Position numbers and translations under genes: made by a program
Part shown: in pieces, positions 47,500 to 59,265 of the stretch
Numbering within the stretch: position 1 is the first letter of the stretch
How the letters are laid out: each line of letters starts with the position of its first letter
The notes under the pieces: model-generated
What the model was told of the DNA's origin: nothing
Seen by the model: the letters and a program-made list of their open reading frames with translations, nothing else
The model's database searches: none
Assembly: GCA_946811695.1 (NCBI GenBank)
Contig: OX328123.1
Coordinates: forward strand, 151,112,577 to 151,176,576
Origin: Gonocerus acuteangulatus
Lineage: Eukaryota; Arthropoda; Insecta; Hemiptera; Coreidae
DNA length: 64,000 bases
Direction of reading: 5' to 3'

Positions 47500-49300
47500 T
47501 ATAGAAGATTTATAAGGATTGTCTATAGGCACATCTAGGGTACTAACTACAATACAATTGAAGTAAAAGGAAATTTCTTTTATTTTCAATTTGCTTCACT
47601 GAACCTTCACATCACTGACACAATTGTTATAGTAGCCTAAACATGTCAGAAGACCCCGATGGCTTATTAATAATCTAGTGGGTATTAAGGTAAGTTGGTG
47701 GCTCCAGCTTTCAGCAAAAACCATCGTGCAAATTAAACTAGTAGAGAACTACGATCTTTCTTATTCCTTTAATCCAATTTCCGAAGAAAAATAGGCAGTA
47801 GTAGAAGGAGAAAATAGAGAGGAGAATAGGCAAGTTGAAGTTGATAGATGCGAAGGAGAGGTGGAGCGTGGAATAGAGTATAGAAGTGACAAGAATTGGG
47901 GTAAGGACTCCCGTCTCCCCGTAACATGTAGTTAGGACTTGGTTCGTGACCCCAACTACCTGCACGCTATCTCCCTCAAATATTTATTATCAACAAGTAT
48001 CCAGCCCAATCTTCGGCTATTTCCGAGTCAAAGGAAATTCTTCGACGTTCGCTGATCGAATGTATGACTAGAATCGATGAAGTGACATCTCGATACATAA
48101 GTGGAGTATTCACAGAGAACACAGCAAATTATAAAAAATGGAGAAGATTTTTTTTTTTTTTTAAACATTTTAATTTAACGAAAAAAATAAATGAAATCTC
48201 TTAACCTCTTTGGGTTGATAAAAAACGTTTGAGAGTTTTTGACACCATTCATGTATCTGAACCCTACCCAAACCGATACTGGAGTTGCCATTCCTAACCC
48301 TTGAGGCCGTCATGTGAACTTTTCCATCCCACGCTCGGCTACTGGCAGATCGTAATGGCTAAGTGAAATTCCTTGTCCAGAACGGTAGCCATTCAATGTT
48401 CGTTATCTGCTTCGCCTCCGGACAGAGGCTCACAAAATAAATAGAAGAATTTCAACAACTACACTCTAAATTACATCTCTCTTTAGCCCCAACTTGTAGC
48501 CTAAGAAGTGTCTCAGGTATCCACTACTGAGCCGAATCCTAGGATCATGATACATTCGAGTGATAACATGTTATCTCAGGCTTACGGACTCTGTTGGAGC
48601 ATTGTTCTTAGTGTAGATTCCACTTCTAAAAGGGTATCACTAACTATTTTTAGCTAAACATTTATAAGTCTTGTATATTCCATAATTTATTTTAAAAATG
48701 GAGGAAGCTATTGTGTATATTTAAGCACTTCATCTTCGCAAAATGTTGGGCCAAATAAATAAAAAAAATCAGTCCAGTAACAGGCCTGGAGAGCCAGAGA
48801 ACCCAATAATAAATTAATTGAAAGCTGGGTGGGCCTAGGGACGATCACGGAGGCGGAATCCAGCCTACGAACGATGACACCAGAAGATAAAATGTTTAGC
48901 GGCCTTGAATTTTGAATTCAGCTTCTCCAGCCTATTAGTACATCTCTCTACTACTTAGCCCCCCCCTCACATCCAGGCTAATATAGTAAAATAAATATGG
49001 CCGTTATCAGTGAGCTGATGTCGTGTTTAGACCGATTACACAGACGTCTGTTGCCATTGAAAATGAAGTTATAATAAAATCCAAAATACAAAAACAATTT
49101 ATGTGAAAGCCCTAATTTCCTTCAATTATATTTAAAAAAAATATATCCTTTAAATCATTAATCTGAGTTTTATATTTACTATTTTTTTTTACTACTTTAA
49201 TTACATATATAAATATTCTCTTTTATTAGGTAAATAATCAAAGAGGTTAGGTCCGCTAGTAAATATACTGTCGTAATACCTGTTGATGGAGACCGTCTCT
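47500..49300. other. Gene-free stretch
   Basis: A T-run at 48150. About 48722-48770 reads CACTTCATCTTCGC, AAAATGTTGGGCCAAATAAA, a decayed relative of the Penelope-type end at 59.1 kb. Nothing else supported. Confidence 0.4.
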
Positions 49301-49310
49301 TTTATTATTA

Positions 49311-49892
49311 ACTAGCTGTTACCCAGTGTGCCATGCTACACCTACTTTCTGCCTATGACTCTCCCCGTATCAAGATCTACCTGTATACCCAGTTACGTCA
49401 AAATCGATCAAACGGTGTGAATTTGTTTATGTCTAGATGTAGTTCGTGGGACAGCCAACAGAGGCCAGCACCACAGCAGTTCTGAAAAAATCCGACAGAG
49501 GCCATCAGCATAGCCTGCGAATAGATAGCACATATCAAAGAAAGACAAGAACATCTTAGTTAGACAGTGACTGTTGAAATAAAATTGAAGTAAACTGCAT
49601 TACATGACTATATCATGATGTAAAGTCATAAATGAGTTCGAGTTATTCAGGAAAAAATAAATTTGAGACATTATTCAAAATGGCTGTTGATTCAAAATGG
49701 CCGTCACAATCTGAATGGTTGAGTGTAGCCAATTTGTCTTGAACAAAACTTTTGACCTTTTGACCAAATTTTGGAATTTGACTATTTTGACCTAGCCTAG
49801 GAGATTTCCCGTATCAAGACCTACCTGTGTACCAAAATCAAAATCAGTCAAACGGTGTAGATTTGTATAAGGAACAAACAGGCAGATACGTG

Positions 49893-49945
<53 letters not shown>
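49311..49945 (+). mobile_element. Dispersed non-autonomous element ending in (TA)n
   Basis: It starts near ACTAGCTGTTACCCAGTGTG and contains two copies of a segment at 49360-49435 and 49808-49880. They share CCCGTATCAAGA, CTACCTGT, AAAATC and CAAACGGTGTA. It runs through GGAACAAACAGGCAGATACG into (TA)n at 49898-49945. This layout is common for short arthropod retroelement derivatives. No ORF. Confidence 0.55.
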
Positions 49946-49949
<4 letters not shown>

Positions 49950-50379
49950 TTATTTAAATAATATTTTTTTCGTTATAATAGAGAAAATTTATATTATTTA
50001 TATAGATGGTTTTTATGTTTTAATTTTATTATATATTTTTTATAAATGCAATAGCTTCCTGTGGAATCGATCTAAACACGAAACTATCAATTATCAGCTG
50101 ACTAATAACGGCCATATTTGTTTTGCTATATTATTAGCCTGGAGGTAGATCTTCGTTTCTAAAATTATGTATGTATTATGTTATCTTGCCTCTGGAATGG
50201 CGTTTACAGGAGTGAAACTTTTGGATCACTAAATGAAATATATTAGGATAAGATAAAGTGCTTAAGACCTTCCACCATTGTAACAACAAATTATTGACAA
50301 CAAATGTTCACAATTTTATAAGCCTCCAATTGTTCCAATGAAGATCCTATGCAGTTGCTGTCAATAATGTAAAGTTCTC

Positions 50380-50416
<37 letters not shown>

Positions 50417-50584
50417 GATAATGATATCTTCGAGTCATTATTCCAAGATATCTAATTCATGTTTTATGTTGATCCATCTTATCTTTCTAATGACTAAATG
50501 TTCTCCCTTATCGCTGACAGGTAGAATTCCTAAGTGTTTTACTGATCATATTACATCCTTTTGTTTAGTTTAATAATTTCATTG

Positions 50585-50667
<83 letters not shown>

Positions 50668-50900
50668 TCCAGATATATTGCGTTGGAAACACTGTCATAT
50701 AGGAAGAAAGATGGGGCATAAGTGATGACACAAGAAACGGATTGATTTTATCCAATAAACACACACAACATTTTACTGTTATTTATGATTATTTTTTCTA
50801 TATTAAAATCTCAACGCATAAATTACATTGGTCTACAAAATTAAACTTTTTGTCTGGGGTTTTTATTTTAATATGTCATTATCCCTAATTTGAGTGTGTT
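49950..50900. other. Gene-free stretch with poly(A) and (TA)n
   Basis: A-run of about 33 at 50381-50413; (TA)n at 50586-50662. No gene or element end recognised. Confidence 0.6.
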
Positions 50901-50910
50901 GAATGATTTT

Positions 50911-51062
50911 TAGCGCGGTTCCTCCCTCCCCCCATAGGGAGGAACCCCGCTTATAAGGTTGATACAATGAAACAATCCGGAAGTGCCGACTAGAAAATTT
51001 CGCGTTTCAGAACCCCTAGAGACCGAAAATAACGGTGGTTCAAATTTGTATATATATATATA

Positions 51063-51131
<69 letters not shown>

Positions 51132-52330
51132 CTGTTCGCTCTCTAAGTAGAAGACGAATGGTCCGATTTTGATGAAATTTCGTACAAAAATCCGTCGTCC
51201 AATTTGAAAGGTCAAGTTCGTTAACCAGCAAAATCCGCCCACTGGAAGATGGCATTTGGGGCGAAATTCGCGCCAAAAAAATCGTAACGCTTACGTTTTT
51301 GAGTTCATAAGCTTGTAAGTACTCTTTTTATAGGCTTCTTGGGCTGGGAAAACGAATGGAACCATTTTCAAGGCGATAGCTTTAACCGTTTTCGAGAAAA
51401 TTGGAAAAATAGTTTTTGAATACCGTTTTTGGTTTGGGTACTTAGAATTACGGGATTCAGTTGAAACATTATCTGCATATTCTACTTTCATTAAAACTAA
51501 TATGTTGAAAGTTTTGTTACGTTTGGAGTTAAGGAAGGGTTAGAATAAAATATTTTATGAACAGACATGAAAAGTTTTGGGAACTTCGTATACTTTCATT
51601 AATATCTCGAACACGGCTGGGATATCGTGGTAAGTGGATAGAAACTATTTGAAAGCTTACTAAATTCTCTACAAAAAAGATTCTAAAACTATTTTTGATT
51701 AGGTTATGTCAATCGGAGAAATAAGTGCTTAAAACTTAAAATACGTCTGTTTTGTTCTTATGAACGGGTTTTTGTCGTTCTTTTTGTAATTTTTGTCTCC
51801 TTCCCTTCGTTTTTTATTGCTTTTTATTTTTGTAATTTCTTATGTTGGGAAAATTTTGTGTGTAAAACAGGATATGAAAAATGAGACCAATTTTCTGTTG
51901 CTAGAAATAATGTAAATTTTGGGAACTTTCATTAATATCTCGAAAACGGTTGAAAATCTTGGGAAACGGAAGAATACCATTAGAAAGCTTATTAAATGCT
52001 ATACATAAAAGGTTCTAATGAAAGTTTTGATTAGGCGATGACAATCGGAGAAATAAGAGCTTAAAGCTTTAAAGTAATTGATTTCGCTTATTCGAACTGT
52101 TCTATTTGTCTGTTTTTAATTCCTTGTTATTTTTTAATTGCTTATAGTTGGATAATGTATTCGAAAATAAAACAGGTTCCAAGATTCCAAGACCTTGTAA
52201 CTAGCGGGACGGTTTCTAGTGTTGCCGACCCTTCCAGGTAACCCTACTTCGGTCACCCTTCATCAGGGCTGTAAATACAAGTAGGACATATTTAACACTA
52301 ATATATGCACATATCTATGTAAATATACCA

Positions 52331-52383
<53 letters not shown>

Positions 52384-52650
52384 TATATTTATATATAAGC
52401 ATATACACATACACATATACACGCACACATATGTACATATATATGCCCACATACATACACATATGGGGTATGTATTATTAAGTAGCAGTGACCGAACCCG
52501 GACAAACCCTACCTTGCATCATCAACGGTCAACGATCTCCTGTCAACAAAATAATAACTGCTTCTATTTTAATCATTCGAAATTAGACTAGGGATAAGAA
52601 CGGAACCGCGCTAAGATGAGGCAGTTCCTGCGAGTCGGACTTTTCTCAAT
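50911..52650 (-). mobile_element. Family A copy 9, interrupted by a Penelope-type fragment
   Basis: Minus orientation: 5' end GTCCGACTCGCAGGAACTGC at 52640, then TTAGCGCGGTTCCG. 3' hairpin GGTTCCTCCC…GGGAGGAACCCCGC at 50915-50950. (TA)n at 51048-51127. The body continues to about 52235. It is then broken by 52235-52550 and resumes at 52555 with AATAATAACTGCTTCTA, as in copy 6. Confidence 0.7.
52235..52550. mobile_element. Penelope-type end fragments with (TA)n
   Basis: On the minus strand 52245-52270 reads CAGCCCTGATGAAGGGTGAC, the start of a hammerhead-like core without the rest. 52485-52550 (AGTGACCGAACCCGGACAAA … TGCATCATCAACGGTC) matches the flank of the 43.7-kb unit. (TA)n at 52335-52389 lies between. 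It is probably an insertion into family A. Confidence 0.5.
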
Positions 52651-52659
52651 ACAGTAAAA

Positions 52660-53750
52660 TATACATTTTTATACTAGCTTCTATTGAATGTATGTACTAT
52701 TATGAAATATAAAATTTAATGATATATTACATTCACAAAAATATTTTTAAATTCAAATAACCATCGATAGTTTGAAAAGCCCGCGCAAAACACAAACCAT
52801 AATATACAAATAACATCGTATTATATACACTTTAGATTAATAATATTTTGGACAATACTGATGTACAATATATACATATTAAATGTACATTCAGAAAACA
52901 ATAAATTAATTATTTAGTATTGCAAAAATATAATTATTATTTTTATATATAAACCGGCAAAAATGCGGAAGTTGGAAATAAAAGACGCCAACTTTCCCGC
53001 TAACAAGGCGTCAGTCTATTCCTAGCAGTCGTCGAGTGCAGAGCTAAAGTCTATCCTCTGGAGAGTACAGTGTTCAGTCTATTGCTATCTATAATAGAAG
53101 ACGGGTATAGAAAACAACTGAGTCCAGAATATCAAGATATCCATATCCATCATATGCACCTGGCAAGAAAGCGTACTACACTGAAGAAGAAATTACTGAA
53201 GTGCAGTAGATTCACATTTTACTTGAAGTAAATTAATTCAAAGGTAAAATTATTTTTTTGTAATGTTTAATTTTTTTATTGTTTGTTTGATTATACTTTA
53301 ATATTGTTTTGTATTTCGGAATTGTCAAAAAATAAATATTATATTATCCATTCACTCGGAACTTTTATCCCTGAGATTAAATCAATTTAATATAATGAAA
53401 CTTATTAAAGTAATTAAAATCGTTTTATTTTAAATAAAAAATAATCATAACATTAAATGGCGACCCAACGTGGCGCATTCCTTTTATAAAAATTAATCTT
53501 TACAATATATTTTTTTTTATTTGAATAGTATTTAAAATCTGTACATAAATAATAAGTACAATCGTCAAGTTTTTTGACACAGATAATATAAAAGTTGGTT
53601 AAAACAGTAAAATTAAAACAAAATAAAAATAATTAACTATTTGGAAGAAGCCAACCATTGTTGGTACTTCCAGAGGCAGGTAAACAATTATTTCAACGAC
53701 AAGGTAAGTTATATTATGAAGTATAATAATTTGTTTAATCCATAAATGTC
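52660..53750. other. Gene-free stretch
   Basis: AT-rich, no ORF or repeat end supported. Confidence 0.4.
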
Positions 53751-53759
53751 AACACAAAA

Positions 53760-54600
53760 CTCATCAAAATTAACTAATGTCTCACATCATCACTTAAATT
53801 TGACAAAAGGAGCAGTTTTTTATAAACTGCCTTGAAATGAACGTTTTGTTGAGTTCGTAGTATGGAAAAAATTACTACTATGGGAAAAATCTCCTTTCAG
53901 CAATCAGCAGTCATATTTATATTCCACTTTCCCTGGTAATGTCTTTCCGTTTCCTTTATGTTCTGGTGAAATCTTTCAACATGCTCTTCACTGACACAGC
54001 CGAGATTTTCAGGAAAAAAAATCCAAATGAGAGTGCAGGAAATGTACATTCACAATCATATTGCAGCCCAGCTTTCTAAGATATATTTTTAATTTCCCAG
54101 AAAGTGTTTGATGACACCCTTAAAACAAATCTTTGCCTCTTTTCAGTATCTGTCAACGTTTCTTCCAATAAGATATCAGAAATCAACGTTCTAATTTCTG
54201 GTCCAACAAATACTCCCTCTTCAAGTTTAACATCAGATATTCCAGGGAACTTCATGCAGATATATTGGTAGCAGTTTCCAGCCTTATTCAAAGCCTTCAC
54301 ATACTGCTCCATTTAGCCTAATTTTATGTGCAATGGTGGTAAAAGAAAATTTTTGGGGTCCACAAGATACTCATGAATTGCATTATTCATTTCTGACACG
54401 AGACTGTCTCTCTGCTTCCAATTTTTTTCTTGTTTGGTGATCGGATCGGGATCTACTATCCCATTCACAAATAAAACATGGAATTTCTTTGTTGTATGAT
54501 TGCTGGCCTATTAGCACGCCAATACCTTTTAAAACTCTACAGACCTGCCACTTATGTTCATATTTTACTTTTTTAATAAGGTATTTAGTGTTGTCTGTTA
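53760..54600 (-). pseudogene. Decayed copy of a widespread uncharacterised arthropod gene family
   Basis: Minus-strand fragments in order are KYLIKKVKYEHKWQVC with PCFICEWDSR, then LVDPKNFLLPPLHIKLG (followed by a stop), then MEQYVKALNKAGNCYQYICM. KFPGISDVKLEEGVFVGPEI and RTLISD come next, then FFPENLGCVSEEHVERFHQN and HYQGKWNINMTADC. I recall the LLPPLHIKLG / KFPGLS…GIFVGPQI / PENLG…ERFHQDI / YQGRWN series from a repeated family in arthropod and cnidarian genomes whose function I do not know. At least three frame changes and internal stops make this a relic. A hAT element lies at its upstream edge. Its multicopy nature suggests, but does not prove, a transposon origin. Confidence 0.6.
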
Positions 54601-54604
54601 CAAT
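54597..54604. repeat. 8-bp target site duplication (left) of palindromic hAT
   Basis: GTTACAAT, repeated exactly at 55575-55582 outside the right CTCTG end. Confidence 0.9.
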
Positions 54605-55066
54605 CAGAGTTGGGCATAATTTTATTTATAAATAAAAATACGAATTTATTCGTACTTCATATATTTGTGAATACGAATATAAATAAATTCGTACTTCATA
54701 TATTTGTGAATACGAATATAAATAAATTCTTATTCATAAGTGTGAATACGAATTTATTTTTATTCACATATATTAAATATAAAAATACAAATTAAATTTT
54801 ATTCGCAAATTTTTCTGCGAATAAAAATAAATTCACAGAAAAAATTGTAAATAATCACAAAAAATGTGAATATTTACAAAAAATCAAGTGATTAAAAAAA
54901 AATCACATTAAAATATACGAATAAAAATTTATTCACATTATAATTTGTGAATAAAAATTTATTCACATTATAATTTGTGAATAAAAATTTATTCACAATA
55001 AAATTCGCAAATAAATTATGGATTTATTCGTATTAAAATGATATTAGGAAAGTTATTGAAGGTGCC

Positions 55067-55114
<48 letters not shown>

Positions 55115-55574
55115 GGAGGTACTTAAACAAAAAATCTAGGCGCTAATAACCTAGACGTTAAACGCCTTTAAAAAAAAAATCACTTTCAATAACTTTCGTA
55201 ACATCATCTTAATACGAATAAATTCATAATTTATTTGAGAATTTTATTGTGAATAAATTTTTATTCACAAATTATAATGTGAATAAATTTTTATTCGTAT
55301 ATTTTAATGTAATTTTTTTTTTGTAATCACTTGATTTTTTGTAAATATTCACATATTTTGTGATTATTTACAATTTTTTCTGTGAATTTATTTTTATTCG
55401 CAGAAAAATTTGCGAATAAAATTTTATTTGTATTTTTATATTTAATATATATGAATAAAAATAAATTCGTATTCACACTTATGAATAAGAATTTATTTAT
55501 ATTCGTATTCACAAATATATGAAGTACGAATAAATTCGTATTTTTATTTATAAATAAAATTATGCCCAACTCTG
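54605..55574. mobile_element. 970-bp palindromic (fold-back) hAT element
   Basis: The ends CAGAGTTGGGCATAATTTTA and TAAAATTATGCCCAACTCTG are exact inverses. The inverted homology continues about 460 bp inward with small gaps. The 8-bp duplication GTTACAAT and CAG start identify hAT. The loop (about 55070-55175) contains a T-run of over 40 and then ACGG, GGCGCTAATAACC and CGTTAAACGCC. This resembles a reversed SINE tail, so a SINE probably inserted in the loop. ORFs in the arms (MGIILFINKNTN…) mirror each other and are not genes. Confidence 0.93.
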
Positions 55575-55606
55575 GTTACAATACTACATTGTTATATTGT
55601 TGTAAA

Positions 55607-55616
55607 CTGTCTGGTT
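55607..55616. repeat. 10-bp target duplication (left) of LINE
   Basis: CTGTCTGGTT, repeated at 56648-56657 immediately after the A-run that ends the LINE. Confidence 0.85.
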
Positions 55617-56647
55617 ATTGTTTCTTTCTTTAGAAAAAATAATAAACAACAGACTTCGCGATCATCTACCTGAAAACATACGACAGCTAATTAGGCAACT
55701 ACATGAGTCAAACATCCATATACACTTACAATCGGTTAAGTCGCATGCAGGCTTAGAGGGAAATGAAGTGGCGGACCTGCTCGCTAAATCAGCTGCTGCG
55801 GATCAGCTATTACCCATCAGCTATGAAAAGATATCACAAACTTAATGAGAAGAGTGTAGAATTGTGGCAAAAAAGATGGGACGAATCCACACAAGGCCGA
55901 CATTTGTATAACTTCATTCCAAAAATCGATAAGGACTAACAACCCACTCATGCAGACTGACTCAGCTTCTAACAGGACACGGACAAGTCAATTCTTACCT
56001 CCACAGATTTAGAATTAGAGACTCAGCCGCATGTCCTTGTGACGAATATACAGAACAGACATGCACACACCTCGTTTATATTGAGTGATGATGAGAGACT
56101 GCCGACTCACCGATGACTACAGACAGGAGCTGGAACGCGTGGTTACAGGAGCTGGAAACCAGTGGCCGGCGAGTCCTGCTCTGCTGTACAGGAACTTCAA
56201 GGGAGCTTTGAAAACCTTCAGCAACAACATCACGGAAGACCGAAATCTTCCAAGATAGGGATAATCACTTCGCTTATTTAATTTTTTTTTTTTTTAATTA
56301 ATAATCTTATTTATTTTTTTATTTTCCTACATATAATCTATTTTCTACATATAATGTTCTCAGTTTAATTAATTTATTAAATTATTTTGATAAATTCATT
56401 AATTTTAATTTTTTAATATTAATTTTCTAATTTTAATTTTTAATTATTAATTTTATTTATTTTTTTTTCTACATATAATCTATTTTTCTACATATAATGT
56501 TCTCAGTTTAATTAATTATTAAATCATTTAGGTAATTGTAAAATATTGTATACAAAAATACATGTGATATGCAATGCATAGGGCATGTAGAAAATAAACG
56601 GCCACACCTCAGGGTTACTGAGGTATGAAAAAAAAAAAAAAAAAAAG
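55617..56647 (+). mobile_element. 5'-truncated R1/I-type LINE with poly(A)
   Basis: It begins inside the RNase H domain, carries the C-terminal region in broken frames, a long AT-rich 3' UTR with repeated TCTACATATAATGTTCTCAG, and ends in an A-run (about 56628-56646). Target duplication CTGTCTGGTT on both sides gives exact limits. It inserted 33 bp from the palindromic hAT. Confidence 0.88.
55618..56260 (+). pseudogene. LINE RNase H and C-terminal region, frameshifted
   Basis: The first frame encodes LPENIRQLIRQLHESNIHIH then SVKSHAGLEGNEVADLLAKS, the last RNase H motif (His and final Asp present). It ends at a stop after YEKISQT. Other frames continue LWQKRWDESTQGRHLYNFIP, LTQLLTGHGQVNSYLHRFRI with DSAACPCDEY (knuckle), and RQELERVVTGAGNQWPA. 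At least three frame changes occur. RNase H domains before the last block are missing through 5' truncation. Related to the fragment at 43.0-43.3 kb. Confidence 0.82.
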
Positions 56648-56657
56648 CTGTCTGGTT

Positions 56658-57062
56658 CTCTCAGTTCTATATGCACAGAACTATATTAAAATATTTTAGG
56701 TATAACTACTAATTGTGCAAAAATGGTACGTGGTAGAGAAAAAAAAAAACATTACAGTTTTGAAATCAACACACCAAATTTAAAGTAGACCAATTTTGGA
56801 GGAAACCCCCAGAATCATGCATGCCGGTCTTATCTTTAAAGTTCTACATGTTTCTAATACTCAGCTGTGGTGTCTTTAAAATCGTTACATAAAGTCGTTT
56901 CTGGAGGAAGTAGTCAATTAAAAAAAAATAATATTGATTTGCAACCAAAAACCAAATCCTGGATTATTGTTGAAATTATTTTATTTTAAGAATATTGCAT
57001 TTTCAGCATCAATCCTCTTTTCTTTTCTATTTTTATGTAGTTATATATATTTATATATATAT
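56658..57062. other. Gene-free stretch
   Basis: Short AT-rich segment without ORF or repeat end. Confidence 0.4.
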
Positions 57063-57134
57063 ATATTATTTTTTACCCTAGGAGGCATGGGGTCATTAAA
57101 GCAGTCTTCCTTTATTACACCACTTTATTTATTG

Positions 57135-57181
57135 GGCCCTTCATGTTTCGTGCATCTTTTCTTCGCACCTCTTCAGGGGCA
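57135..57181 (-). ncRNA. Hammerhead-like motif, left arm (cleavage site mutated)
   Basis: Minus strand: GCCC, CUGAAGA, extra G, stem II GUGC/GCAC, GAAACAUG, then AA where the right arm has UC, then GGGC. Loss of the conserved U before the cleavage site should inactivate it. Confidence 0.45.
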
Positions 57182-57514
57182 CTTCTACAACAAAAAATAA
57201 TTTTTTGCACATCCACACAAACCTTTTTTCTACTATATTAAAACTATCAATACGATCTTTGAACTGTTCCACAAAAGGCATTAAAACATTATCATGCTCA
57301 TTAAATGTTACTTCTACCCTAAATATTGCAATAATTATAGCTAAATTACATATTTTTATAAAAGGTGTTGAGTCCTACCTTGCAAGGAAGTCCTCCCGTT
57401 ACCAAGTACTCCCTCTGGAGTCCGGCTTAATACTAACCCTGTAAGTGGATTGCCAAAATGGTCCTGTCGTTATCTGTCCTTTGTTGTTGTCCTAGTAAAG
57501 TCTACTCGTCAAAT

Positions 57515-57555
<41 letters not shown>

Positions 57556-57706
57556 CATTTTTGGGTATTAATCTATTATTCCATAGAAAATTTGGTGAAC
57601 ATTTTTCAGATCAGTTCTTTTATTCACTGCTATTTTCGAATTTTTTAAAATATAAATATTTTCTTTTATTTTTCTTTTCAGGGTATTTCTTTCTTTATTT
57701 AATATT

Positions 57707-58723
57707 TTGAATTCTTTGAAATTAAAACTGTGTTTACGGAGAACATCTCCTAAATTTTACAGTGAAATAAAAAATAAATTGAGAAATTTATTCACGGAAA
57801 ATAATTACCCTAGGGATTTAATTGAAATTCAAATAAAAAGAGCTGAAAAACACATAATATATAATAATCGATTAATTGACCTTCCGGAAAATAGTGATAA
57901 ATGTAAATTTGAACCTCAACTTTTTAATTTACCGGACGAATTTTTTAACGATTTACAGAACAAAAAGAAAAGAAAATATTCTGAAACTTTTATTGAATCA
58001 AGGCCATCTAAAAAAGTTAAAACAGAAGTAATAAACAAGGAAGTGCAGAATAATAAGCGTAAAAGAGATCTTAATGATAATTCCGATATATCGAACAAAA
58101 AACAAAGATTATTGGTGCAAACTAATATTAATCATTTTTTCATTAAAAATAACGGCAGATTAGAAGAAACCACGTTAAATAATCACTTATTTTTACAAAA
58201 AAGGAAACAATTGGGTTTAAATGACAGTATTGACAAAGATGTAAATCCAATTAAGCAATATTTTACGTTCGATTATCATCCTCTTATAGAAAACAAAATA
58301 AAAACAATATGTAAAGATGTTTGTAAAATTGGCTGGAAATATAAACATACAATAAACAATGTATTTAGTAATATTAAAGACAGGGTTAAAGCATCAAGTT
58401 CAAAATATAATATTTATAAAATCAACTGCAACGACTGTAACAAATGTTATATTGGGGAATCTGCGCAATTATTAGGTAAAAGAATTATACAACACGTAAA
58501 GAGCATTGACACACAAGAAAACGGTACAGCATTGACGGATCATGCAATAACAAAAAAACACAGTTTTAATTTCAAAGAATTCAAAATATTAAATAAAGAA
58601 AGAAATACCCTGAAAAGAAAAATAAAAGAAAATATTTATATTTTAAAAAATTCGAAAATAGCAGTGAATAAAAGAACTGATCTGAAAAATGTTCACCAAA
58701 TTTTCTATGGAATAATAGATTAA
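57707..58723 (+). CDS. Penelope-like element polyprotein 3' part: linker and GIY-YIG endonuclease
   Basis: The product is the C-terminal half of a retroelement protein that nicks target DNA for reverse transcription. The reported start is a TTG inside the inverted arm; the first five codons come from the arm, and no ATG start exists, so the frame is 5'-truncated. Residues 85-135 form a basic linker (KKKRK, KKVK, KRKR, likely nuclear localisation). The GIY-YIG domain spans about 233-335: NIYKINCNDCNKCYIGESAQ (237 and 248 region), Arg259 in GKRIIQH, Glu308 in KENIYI. Cys241, Cys244, His279 and His285 fit the CCHH zinc-type motif of Penelope endonucleases. The 338 codons are uninterrupted although the reverse transcriptase is missing, suggesting recent insertion. 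Confidence 0.85.
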   Translation: MNSLKLKLCLRRTSPKFYSEIKNKLRNLFTENNYPRDLIEIQIKRAEKHIIYNNRLIDLPENSDKCKFEPQLFNLPDEFFNDLQNKKKRKYSETFIESRPSKKVKTEVINKEVQNNKRKRDLNDNSDISNKKQRLLVQTNINHFFIKNNGRLEETTLNNHLFLQKRKQLGLNDSIDKDVNPIKQYFTFDYHPLIENKIKTICKDVCKIGWKYKHTINNVFSNIKDRVKASSSKYNIYKINCNDCNKCYIGESAQLLGKRIIQHVKSIDTQENGTALTDHAITKKHSFNFKEFKILNKERNTLKRKIKENIYILKNSKIAVNKRTDLKNVHQIFYGIID

Positions 58724-59080
58724 TACCCAAAAATGTATAAATAAATATTTGACGAGTAGACTTTACTAGGACAACAACAAAGGACAGATAACGACTGGAC
58801 CATTTTGGCAATCCACGTACAGGGTTAGTATTAAGCCGGACTCCAGAGGGAGTACTTGGTAACGGGAGGACTTCCTTGCAAGGTAGGACTCAACACCTTT
58901 TATAAAAATATGTAATTTAGCTATAATTATTGCAATATTTAGGGTAGAAGTAACATTTAATGAGCATGATAATGTTTTAATGCCTTTTGTGGAACAGTTC
59001 AAAGATCGTATTGATAGTTTTAATATTGTAGAAAAAAGATTTGTGTGGATGTGCAAAAAATTATTTTTTGTTGTAGAAGT

Positions 59081-59125
59081 GCCCCTGAAGAGGTGCGAAG
59101 AAAAGATGCACGAAACATGTCGGGC
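59081..59125 (+). ncRNA. Hammerhead-like ribozyme motif, right arm
   Basis: GCCC 59081-59084, CUGAAGA 59085-59091, extra G, stem II GUGC/GCAC, GAAA 59112-59115, palindrome ACAUGU ending 59120, cleavage-site C 59121, GGGC 59122-59125. Stem I is 4 perfect bp. It lies 350 bp after the GIY-YIG stop, the expected place for a Penelope terminal hammerhead. Confidence 0.58.
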
Positions 59126-59203
59126 CCAATAAATAAAGTGGTGTAATAAAGGAAGACTGCTTTAATGACCCCATGCCTCCTAGGATAAAAAATAATTTTG
59201 ATA

Positions 59204-59225
59204 TTTTGGGTCATCTATAAGAATA

Positions 59226-59265
<40 letters not shown>

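Larger units (their letters stand above)
57064..59203. mobile_element. Penelope-like element in a large inverted repeat
   Basis: The left arm 57064-57719 is the reverse complement of the right end 58575-59203. The arm therefore contains the 3' terminus and the last part of the coding region. It differs mainly by an expanded T-run (57517-57552). Between the arms lies an open 5'-truncated frame with a GIY-YIG endonuclease. Terminal CTGAAGA…GAAACATG motifs and AATAAATAAA lie near both outer ends. A partial inverted copy next to the main copy is a known habit of Penelope elements. Confidence 0.88.

Noticed and set aside
57450..57710. Separate small ORFs in the left arm (MPKWSCRYLSF…)
   Set aside because: Antisense mirror of the element's 3' end; the same ORF recurs at 58581-58811 on the other strand.
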